Assembly: GCA_030424825.1 (NCBI GenBank)
Contig: JAUHWE010000349.1
Location: 1-5,582, forward strand
DNA: 5,582 nucleotides
Direction of reading: 5' to 3'
Origin: Verrucomicrobiia bacterium
GTDB taxonomy: Bacteria; Verrucomicrobiota; Verrucomicrobiia; Opitutales; Opitutaceae
Under the pieces are notes generated by a model. That model ran no database searches. It was not told the DNA's origin and saw nothing but the letters and a program-made list of their open reading frames with translations. Positions 1 to 4,521 of the stretch are shown piece after piece. Every line of letters starts with the position of its first letter. Positions within the stretch are counted from its first letter, which is position 1. The position numbers were made by a program, and so were the translations under genes.

Positions 1-430
1 GGGAAGCGGTGTTGTACTTAGCTGCGGCCATTTTCTGCGAGACAGCGAAGCCAACCGCGTTGCCAATTCCCTGACCCAACGGTCCCGTCGTGCTTTCGAC
101 TCCAGCCGTTTCCTTAAACTCAGGATGGCCAGGCGTCTTGCTATGAAGCTGGCGGAAATTTTTCAGCTCCTCTAAAGACAAGTCAAATCCCGCCAGATGG
201 AGCCAACTGTATAGGAACATACTTCCGTGTCCTCCCGAAAGGACAAACCGGTCGCGATTGAGCCAACGGGGTTCGTCCGGATTTACATTCAGGGCGTGCC
301 CATAGAGAATGGCCCCAATTTCAGCGGAGCCAAGTGGGAGGCCAACATGTCCCGAATGACAAGCGTGGACGGCGTCAATAGCCAGTCCGCGCGCTTGGTT
401 GGCAGCTTTTTGGAGGATATCTGTATTCAT
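1..430 (-). CDS. tkt: Transketolase, N-terminal part (cut by left window edge)
   Basis: Transketolase transfers two-carbon ketol units between sugar phosphates with thiamine diphosphate (ThDP) in the cytosolic pentose phosphate pathway. Reading leftward from an ATG at 430-428 gives 143 residues of the N-terminal ThDP-binding domain. Visible family motifs are SGHVGLPLG (residues 26-34, with the cofactor-site histidine H28), LSGGHGSM (64-71, H68), KTPGHPE (98-104, H102) and [14 protein letters not shown] (114-127). These match the family histidines that contact ThDP and substrate, and the TGPLGQG loop. Full transketolases are about 660-700 residues, so roughly the last four fifths lie outside the window. 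I chose the ATG because [15 protein letters not shown] looks like a normal family start. A TTG 24 bp upstream (454-452) is in frame and has AGGTGG 12 nt before it, but would add eight unconserved residues. The gene is co-directional with rplS but separated from it by a terminator, so it probably has its own promoter within 431-563. I did not find a clear one. Confidence 0.95.
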   Translation of the reverse strand, partial: MNTDILQKAANQARGLAIDAVHACHSGHVGLPLGSAEIGAILYGHALNVNPDEPRWLNRDRFVLSGGHGSMFLYSWLHLAGFDLSLEELKNFRQLHSKTPGHPEFKETAGVESTTGPLGQGIGNAVGFAVSQKMAAAKYNTAS

Positions 431-484
431 AGCGGATTGGGAAAAATCAATCAATGTTTCGAAGGCCCACCTCTATCGAGCCTA

Positions 485-498
485 TCTCAAGTCTCAAG
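485..498. repeat. 7-bp tandem direct repeat upstream of tkt
   Basis: TCTCAAG occurs twice in direct tandem, reading CTTGAGA CTTGAGA on the tkt coding strand, 55-68 bp before the tkt ATG. The TTGAGA part resembles a -35 element, but I see no good -10 at the right distance. It could be a regulatory half-site pair or chance. Confidence 0.35.
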
Positions 499-563
499 GG
501 TAAAATGGTATCGCGACTTAGCCGACTGAACCCGCGGTTCTGGACCGCCAAGGCGCGGACACG

Positions 564-589
564 AAAAAGGCTGCTCCTGAGAGCAGCCT
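564..589 (-). terminator. Intrinsic terminator of the rplS operon
   Basis: A perfect 9-bp stem (568-576 with 581-589, AGGCTGCTC against GAGCAGCCT) closes a 4-nt loop. It is followed on the minus strand by five U residues (568-564). It begins 26 bp after the rplS stop codon and has a T-tract only in the minus-strand direction. This is a textbook rho-independent terminator ending the rpsP-trmD-rplS transcription unit and insulating tkt. Confidence 0.92.
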
Positions 590-614
590 ATTCAAAATGA
601 GTATGGCGGGGAAA

Positions 615-977
615 CTAGTGGCCTTTGACCAGGCGCTTCTCTTTTACTTGCATCGCCTTTTTACCAACCAGTCCACGGAGGTAGTACATGCGAGCCCGCA
701 TGGTCTTGGACTCCTTCTCAACCTCGATCTTGGAAACATTGGGGCTGTGAATCGGAAACACTTTTTCGACGCCTTCGCCGTAGGAAATACGACGCACGGT
801 AAATGCTTCCTGAATGCCCGAACCCTTCCGGGCGATTACTATGCCAGCGAAAATCTGGATGCGCTGCTTGTCGCCTTCTCTCACCAACGTGTGTACTTTG
901 ACCCCGTCGCCTACCTTGAAAGCGGGAATCTCAGTCTTGAGTTGGTCTTGGTTCAAATCTTTAACAATCTGGTTCAT
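615..977 (-). CDS. rplS: Large ribosomal subunit protein bL19
   Basis: This is a 120-residue bL19, a 50S subunit protein at the interface with the 30S subunit; the E. coli protein has 115 residues. Recognisable family segments in order are FKVGDGVKVH (20-29), QIFAGIVIARKGSG (41-54), RRISYGEGVEKVFPIHSP (62-79) and RARMYYLRGLVGKKA (94-108). The protein is intact, lysine-rich and of ordinary length. The ATG at 977-975 is preceded by a good Shine-Dalgarno, AGAGGA at 991-986 on the minus strand. That site is formed by the last trmD codons (GAG GAT before TAA). With only 4 bp between the trmD stop and this ATG, translational coupling to trmD is likely. rplS is the last gene of the cluster and is followed by a strong intrinsic terminator. 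Confidence 0.98.
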   Translation of the reverse strand: MNQIVKDLNQDQLKTEIPAFKVGDGVKVHTLVREGDKQRIQIFAGIVIARKGSGIQEAFTVRRISYGEGVEKVFPIHSPNVSKIEVEKESKTMRARMYYLRGLVGKKAMQVKEKRLVKGH

Positions 978-981
978 TATA

Positions 982-1653
982 TTAATCCTCTAGTAAATCT
1001 GGTCTCCGCTTTCGCGTCCTTTCCTCTCGTTCGCGTTGACGCCACTTCTCGATTTCTGCGTGATTTCCGGATAAAAGCACCTCTGGAATCGGCATGTCTC
1101 GATACACAGCGGGACGCGTGAATTGAGGAAAGTCGAGCAAACTGCCTTGGAAGCTTTCGCTAGTCAATGATTTTTCTTCGCCTAAAAAACCGGGCAGAAA
1201 ACGGCATAAACAGTCGATCAAAACCGCTGCCGCCAAGGTCCCGTTGGTAAGCACATAATCGCCAATACTGATCTCCTGATCGATCAGATTTTCGCGGGCC
1301 CGCTCATCGATTCCCTCGTAATGGCCACTCAATAAAATCAGGTGCTTCTTACTGGCCAGCGACTGAGCGAGGGCCGGCGTTAAAGGCTCTCCATCCGGAG
1401 CCAGATAGACCCGATGCGTTTGGGGTGTCTGCAACGATTCGAAGGCATCGAAAATCGGTTCTGGCATCAGCACCATTCCAGCCCCGCCTCCAAAAGGACG
1501 ATCATCCACCTGCTTATGTTTGCCTTTCGCCCAGTCGCGAAGGTTGTGGGTATTGACTTCCACCACTCCGCTCGATTGAGCCCGCCCCATCATGCTCTCG
1601 GATAGAAAGCCGTCCAGCATTGGCGGAAAAAGAGTGAGCACGTCAATTTTCAT
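982..1653 (-). CDS. trmD: tRNA (guanine-37-N1)-methyltransferase TrmD
   Basis: TrmD uses S-adenosylmethionine to methylate G37 next to the tRNA anticodon, preventing +1 frameshifting. It is a cytosolic SPOUT (trefoil-knot) homodimer. From ATG 1653 the protein has 223 residues and opens with the canonical MKIDVLTLFPPML. Other family segments are DDRPFGGGAGMVLMPEP (50-66), VYLAPDGEPL (82-91, first knot strand), LLSGHYEGIDER (107-118), ISIGDYVLTNGTLAAAVLID (128-147, SAM-binding loop), LLDFPQFTRP (172-181, with D174 matching the catalytic aspartate region) and VLLSGNHAEIEKWR (192-205), ending RRPDLL. The reading frame stays open to a TTG at 1698, but those 15 extra residues are not family-like. 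Neither start has a clear Shine-Dalgarno. Relative to the usual GGELPA, the knot loop reads NGTLAA. The gene lies 4 bp from rplS. It is separated from rpsP by 118 bp with a terminator and no rimM. Confidence 0.97.
   Translation of the reverse strand: MKIDVLTLFPPMLDGFLSESMMGRAQSSGVVEVNTHNLRDWAKGKHKQVDDRPFGGGAGMVLMPEPIFDAFESLQTPQTHRVYLAPDGEPLTPALAQSLASKKHLILLSGHYEGIDERARENLIDQEISIGDYVLTNGTLAAAVLIDCLCRFLPGFLGEEKSLTSESFQGSLLDFPQFTRPAVYRDMPIPEVLLSGNHAEIEKWRQREREERTRKRRPDLLED
986..991 (-). promoter_or_regulatory. rplS ribosome binding site embedded in the trmD 3' end
   Basis: AGAGGA on the minus strand lies 8 nt before the rplS ATG. It overlaps the final Glu-Asp codons of trmD, so ribosomes finishing trmD stop right beside the rplS start. 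It is the strongest Shine-Dalgarno in the window and supports the rplS start. Confidence 0.8.
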
Positions 1654-1716
1654 TGGAGTCAGATCGGAAAGCAAACCGGATTCGGGCGATCGAATCAAGG
1701 CAAGGGTCTAGAGACT

Positions 1717-1742
1717 AAAAAACCCGGCTCGAGAACCGGGTT
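1717..1742 (-). terminator. Terminator or attenuator between rpsP and trmD
   Basis: AACCCGG (1721-1727) pairs with CCGGGTT (1736-1742) around an 8-nt loop. On the minus strand the stem runs into six U residues (1722-1717; the first two also pair in the stem). It starts 30 bp after the rpsP stop and ends 64 bp before the trmD ATG. The T-tract is only on the minus side, so it acts on rpsP transcripts. I found no convincing promoter between it and trmD, which suggests partial read-through rather than a complete stop. Confidence 0.8.
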
Positions 1743-1771
1743 AGAAAGCGTTTGAGTAAATGCGTCTGAAC

Positions 1772-2047
1772 TCAGGCTTCAGCTTCAACCGCCGCCGGCG
1801 CTTCTTTACGGGCCCGCTTAATGAGGCCTCCGACTGTCTCGGTCGGCTTCGCTCCGACGGATGTCCAGTAGTCTGCTCGCTCAACATCAAGCGTGAGCTC
1901 AACTTGCTGGCCTTGAGCCCTTGGAATATACGTGCCGAGCTTTTCAACAAAGCGTCCATCACGGCGGCTACGAGCCTCCGCAACCACGATGCGGTAAACG
2001 GGATTGTGGGTGGCTCCACCCCTCTGAAGTTTGATCTTTAAGGCCAT
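1772..2047 (-). CDS. rpsP: Small ribosomal subunit protein bS16
   Basis: This is a 91-residue bS16, a 30S assembly protein that binds 16S rRNA early. Its start MALKIKLQRGGATHNPVYRI and the block VVAEARSRRDGRFVEKLGTY (21-40) are diagnostic. They are followed by LDVERADYW (53-61), GAKPTETVGGLIKRA (65-79) and a short Ala/Glu-rich tail. The length is normal for the family. The start at 2047 has AGGA 9 nt upstream on the minus strand. An in-frame ATG farther upstream (2095) would add 16 unconserved residues, so I rejected it. It is the first gene of the leftward cluster. Its promoter must lie in the 95-bp region shared with the divergent ychF, where a perfect TTGACA is present. Confidence 0.98.
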   Translation of the reverse strand: MALKIKLQRGGATHNPVYRIVVAEARSRRDGRFVEKLGTYIPRAQGQQVELTLDVERADYWTSVGAKPTETVGGLIKRARKEAPAAVEAEA

Positions 2048-2085
2048 GTTTCGGTGTCCTGGAAAATTCGGAAAAAGACGAGGAA

Positions 2086-2111
2086 GATTTAGCAAAATTG
2101 GGTCTTGTCAA
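2086..2111 (-). promoter_or_regulatory. Candidate rpsP promoter
   Basis: On the minus strand a consensus -35 TTGACA (2111-2106) is followed after 14 bp by TAAATC (2091-2086). That candidate -10 carries an upstream TG dinucleotide, making it an extended -10 type. The spacer is short of the usual 16-18 bp, so the exact -10 is uncertain. The -35 is the best consensus hexamer in this gap. Confidence 0.45.
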
Positions 2112-2133
2112 GCAACATCCGATTGAATGTTGT
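2105..2133 (+). promoter_or_regulatory. Candidate ychF promoter sharing its -35 with rpsP
   Basis: TTGTCA (2105-2110), a 17-bp spacer and TGTTGT (2128-2133) form a possible sigma70-type promoter with a weak -10. Transcription would then begin about 2139-2142, at or just before the ychF ATG. The same stretch contains an inverted repeat (2111-2118 with 2127-2134, one G-U pair, 8-nt loop) that could be an operator. Assignment is tentative. Confidence 0.3.
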
Positions 2134-2142
2134 TCCTCGCCT

Positions 2143-3246
2143 ATGCTTAAAGCAGGTATCGTCGGTCTCCCCAACGTTGGCAAGTCTACGCTTTTCAATG
2201 CGCTGACCCGAACCCGAAAGGCCGAGTCGGCTAACTACCCTTTCTGCACCATCGATCCCAACGTCGGAGTTGTCAATGTCCCCGACCAACGACTTGGCGT
2301 CCTTCAGAAAATAGCGAAGACCCAAGTGGTCATTCCGGCGGCTATCGAGTTCGTCGATATTGCGGGACTCGTTGCCGGCGCTAGCAAGGGCGAGGGGCTC
2401 GGAAACAAGTTTCTCGCGAATATTCGCGAAGTTGACGCGATCGTCCAAGTAGTACGCTGCTTCGAAAACGACGACATCATCCACAATATGGGATCCGTGG
2501 ATCCGATTCGCGATATTGAAATTATTAATACAGAGCTTGTCCTGGCCGACCTGGAATCCGTGGAACGGCAGCGAGAGAAGGCGATGAAGAAAGCCCGGGG
2601 CAACGACAAAGAAGCTCAAGCGGTATGCGCCTTGATCGACAAGCTGCTGCCTCATCTCAACGAGGGGAAGCCAGCCAATACACTGGAAGTTACGGACGAT
2701 GAAGCCTTGGTGATGAAGGGGCTCCATTTGCTGTCCTCAAAATCGGTGATTTACGCCGCCAACGTGATGGAGGATGATTTAGCCGACTCGGAGAGCAACG
2801 ACCTCGTCTCTAAAGTGAGAGCCTACGCCAAAGAGAGCCAAGACGCGGAGTGCGTGGTCATAAGCGCTCAGATCGAATCCGAACTAATCGACCTCAGCCC
2901 CGAGGAAGCGACTGAATTCCTAGCGGATCTAGGAGTCGAGGACTCCGGGATTTCCTTGCTGATCAAGGCCACTTACGCCCTCCTAGGCTTGGAGACTTAC
3001 TTTACTGCTGGAGAAAAAGAGGTTCGCGCCTGGACCTTCAATCACGGAATGAAAGCTCCTCAGGCCGCCGGAGTCATCCACACCGATTTCGAAAAAGGAT
3101 TTATCAAGGCAGAGGTCGTTTCTTACGAGGATCTCGCGGAGCTGGGTAGCGTTGCCGCTGCCCGTGACGCAGGCAAGTATCGGCTCGAGGGCAAAGAGTA
3201 CCCCTTCAAAGACGGCGATGTCGCCTTGTTCCGGTTCAACAACTAG
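2143..3246 (+). CDS. ychF: Ribosome-associated ATPase YchF (Obg/OLA1 family)
   Basis: YchF (OLA1 in eukaryotes) is a cytosolic P-loop NTPase of the Obg family that prefers ATP and binds ribosomes. In E. coli it is linked to oxidative-stress and translation-start control. The 367-residue protein is full length. The Walker [10 protein letters not shown] spans 8-16. [13 protein letters not shown] (28-40) is the switch I region. [19 protein letters not shown] (72-90) is the G3/switch II block. FENDDIIH (107-114) carries the histidine equivalent to E. coli H114, needed for hydrolysis. NVME (207-210) replaces the GTPase NKxD motif, the known basis of ATP preference. A helical insert spans about 130-200, and a C-terminal TGS domain spans about 284-367 ([31 protein letters not shown]). 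The ATG at 2143 begins [11 protein letters not shown] as in the family. The open frame runs up to a TTG at 2098, but those residues are not conserved. There is no Shine-Dalgarno before the ATG. It diverges from rpsP. Confidence 0.98.
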   Translation: MLKAGIVGLPNVGKSTLFNALTRTRKAESANYPFCTIDPNVGVVNVPDQRLGVLQKIAKTQVVIPAAIEFVDIAGLVAGASKGEGLGNKFLANIREVDAIVQVVRCFENDDIIHNMGSVDPIRDIEIINTELVLADLESVERQREKAMKKARGNDKEAQAVCALIDKLLPHLNEGKPANTLEVTDDEALVMKGLHLLSSKSVIYAANVMEDDLADSESNDLVSKVRAYAKESQDAECVVISAQIESELIDLSPEEATEFLADLGVEDSGISLLIKATYALLGLETYFTAGEKEVRAWTFNHGMKAPQAAGVIHTDFEKGFIKAEVVSYEDLAELGSVAAARDAGKYRLEGKEYPFKDGDVALFRFNN

Positions 3247-3276
3247 GCGCTCTGTTCCCCTCCAAGTAGAAATAGA

Positions 3277-3297
3277 TCGATTTCCTGTCGATTTCCT
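3277..3297. repeat. 10-bp direct repeat after ychF
   Basis: TCGATTTCCT occurs at 3277-3286 and again at 3288-3297 with one base between. It lies 31 bp after the ychF stop codon. It has no hairpin or T-tract and so is not a terminator. No function is apparent. Confidence 0.5.
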
Positions 3298-3357
3298 TGA
3301 ACCAATCGAGTCTAATAAGGTCTCGATAAGGGGGCGACGACTACGTTAACGATCTTC

Positions 3358-3513
3358 TCAGGAATCAAAGATCTCGGGTTCAGAGAGGCGGGCAACGTAG
3401 GTAATAGAGCCCAATCGCAGCGAAACCACTAAGCCAAACGTAATAACAAGCGATAATTTACGCGATAGCTTCCTTGTAATTCCCCAAAAAATGAAGATCC
3501 TAATTTGACGCAT
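3358..3513 (-). CDS. Possible small membrane protein, 51 residues (uncertain)
   Basis: In the 265-bp gap after ychF, the minus strand has an ATG at 3513-3511 and an open frame of 51 codons to TGA at 3360-3358. The peptide starts MRQIRIFIFWGITRK. It has a basic segment around residues 14-19 and a hydrophobic stretch at about 21-31 (LVITFGLVV), and ends EPEIFDS. That pattern fits a single-pass small membrane protein, but I recognise no family. An in-frame stop lies just upstream of the ATG, fixing the longest start. No Shine-Dalgarno is visible. Its ATG shares the palindrome CATG (3511-3514) with the annotated rhomboid start on the other strand. It may be chance in an AT-richer gap. The rest of the gap shows only weak repeats and hairpins. 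Confidence 0.22.
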   Translation of the reverse strand: MRQIRIFIFWGITRKLSRKLSLVITFGLVVSLRLGSITYVARLSEPEIFDS

Positions 3514-4363
3514 GCTTTACGACCGCCCATACATGCAGCAAAATCAGAACACCCGGTCCCGAAACCTAGTGCTCGGGATTATTATATTTAATGTGGTCGT
3601 ATACGCGATTCAGCTGACCGGGGGGGAAGGTTTTTTTCGCTTCTTCGCCCTAACGTCGGGCGATTTTGGAGGTCCCCACATATGGAGCTTTCTCACCTAC
3701 TCTTTCCTCCACAGCACCCAGAGTATCTTCCATCTTGTTGGGAACATGATCGGGGTCTTTTTCCTAGGAAGAGCCCTCCTGCCCGAGCTGGGAGAAAAAC
3801 GATTCGTTCAACTCTACCTTGGCTCCACAATAGTGGGTGGGTTACTTTGGTACATCATTAGTTTCGCATCTGGGACCGGTGCGGTTGTTGGCGCATCGGG
3901 CGCCGTTTTCGGGCTGATAACCTGCTTCGGTCTTATGTATGCCGAGAACGACATCTATTTCATGATGGTCATTCGCATGAAGGCCAAGGTCCTGCTCTAC
4001 ATTTCGCTGGGCATCGCCGCATTCGGGCTGATTTTCTTCGAACTGCTTAACGGGCATAGCACCGCCCACTCCGCCCACCTCGGGGGGATGCTAGGAGGAT
4101 TTCTTTTCTACAAACTCATTTATCTCCGAAATCCCGGGCCCGGCAAAGCAGAAGCGTTCAAAATGCCGGACTGGTTCAAACCCAAGCCCAAGAAGCCCAC
4201 CACCAAAACCTTTCCCTACAAGGTCAACATCAGTCCACCCCGCGATCTGAAAAAGGAAGTCGACCGGATTCTCGACAAGATAAACAGTCAAGGCTTCGGA
4301 GCATTGACAGATAGCGAAAAGAAAATTCTCGACGAGGCAGGAGACCTTTTGAAGAAGCGCTGA
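3512..4363 (+). CDS. Rhomboid-family intramembrane serine protease
   Basis: Rhomboids cut transmembrane helices of other membrane proteins inside the inner membrane. This 283-residue protein has six hydrophobic segments at about 19-35, 71-90, 98-118, 124-143, 158-178 and 183-204. The catalytic serine lies in GASGAVFG (127-134, S129), and the catalytic histidine in SAHLGGMLGG (187-196, H189), equivalent to GlpG S201 and H254. HLVGN (74-78) supplies the conserved His and Asn of the second helix. The enzyme therefore looks active. After the last helix comes a Lys/Pro-rich linker (about 208-232) and a soluble tail (KKEVDRILDKINSQG, then LTDSEKKILDEA) resembling the short C-terminal domain of some Bacteroidota and Verrucomicrobiota rhomboids (I recall it as DUF6576). 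The start could be M1 (3512) or M8 (3533, MQQNQNTRSRN); neither has a Shine-Dalgarno. It lies in line between ychF and the prc-like gene. Confidence 0.93.
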   Translation: MLYDRPYMQQNQNTRSRNLVLGIIIFNVVVYAIQLTGGEGFFRFFALTSGDFGGPHIWSFLTYSFLHSTQSIFHLVGNMIGVFFLGRALLPELGEKRFVQLYLGSTIVGGLLWYIISFASGTGAVVGASGAVFGLITCFGLMYAENDIYFMMVIRMKAKVLLYISLGIAAFGLIFFELLNGHSTAHSAHLGGMLGGFLFYKLIYLRNPGPGKAEAFKMPDWFKPKPKKPTTKTFPYKVNISPPRDLKKEVDRILDKINSQGFGALTDSEKKILDEAGDLLKKR

Positions 4364-4377
4364 GTCCCAAATACCTC

Positions 4378-4497
4378 GTGAAACGCAGAGTTTTTTGCGT
4401 GATATTCAGTGCTTTTTGCCTAATAATCTCACTTCCAACATCGACCTCGTTCTCATCAGAACGAAACCAAAACACTTACTTACGCGTCATAGAATAA
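4378..4497 (+). CDS. Possible 39-codon signal-peptide-like ORF (uncertain)
   Basis: A GTG at 4378 opens a 39-codon frame ending in two consecutive stops (TAA TAG, 4495-4500). The product reads like an export signal: a basic start (VKRRVF), a hydrophobic core (CVIFSAFCLIISL, residues 7-19), then a polar Ser/Thr-rich region (TSTSFSSERNQN). Only about 15-20 residues would remain after cleavage. It starts 14 bp after the rhomboid stop and is in the same frame as the following protease gene, whose own signal peptide starts 24 bp after this ORF's stop codon. No Shine-Dalgarno is visible and the GTG start is a guess. It could be a leader peptide, a secreted micropeptide, a remnant, or chance. Confidence 0.25.
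   Translation: MKRRVFCVIFSAFCLIISLPTSTSFSSERNQNTYLRVIE
4447..4464. other. Perfect 7-bp hairpin upstream of the prc-like gene
   Basis: TCGTTCT (4447-4453) and AGAACGA (4458-4464) form a perfect 7-bp stem with a CATC loop. Neither side has a T-tract, so it is not a standard intrinsic terminator. It sits 58 bp before the protease ATG and could be an RNA structure or a protein-binding palindrome. A TAGAAT at 4490-4495 resembles a -10 box for the downstream gene, but no good -35 accompanies it. Confidence 0.45.
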
Positions 4498-4521
4498 TAG
4501 AAAAACAGAAATAAACGCGAA

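Noticed and set aside
227..529. 100-codon plus-strand ORF
   Set aside because: It overlaps the transketolase coding sequence in antisense, and the conserved transketolase motifs are on the minus strand.
597..1121. 174-codon plus-strand ORF
   Set aside because: It lies exactly antisense to rplS and the trmD 3' end, both unmistakable families. Its product has no recognisable motif.
1654..1698. TTG-initiated 15-residue extension of TrmD
   Set aside because: The family starts at MKIDVLTLFP, the extension is unconserved in character, and no ribosome binding site precedes the TTG.
1741..2019. Minus-strand 92-codon and plus-strand 93-codon ORFs over rpsP
   Set aside because: Both are alternative frames of the rpsP region. 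bS16 is complete and clearly recognised in its own frame.
2089..2727. 212-codon minus-strand ORF
   Set aside because: It is antisense to the P-loop and switch regions of ychF, a shadow frame with no family signal.
3247..3511. Search for a tRNA, CRISPR repeat or insertion-sequence end in the longest gap
   Set aside because: No cloverleaf pattern, regularly spaced repeats or terminal inverted repeats with target duplication were seen.
4381..4400. ACGCA...TGCGT hairpin with a T-run as a rhomboid terminator
   Set aside because: The T-run is in the loop rather than after the stem, and the stem is only about five pairs.
4230..4475. 81-codon minus-strand ORF across the rhomboid end and the following gap
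   Set aside because: It is mostly antisense to the rhomboid C-terminal tail and shows no domain or ribosome binding site.
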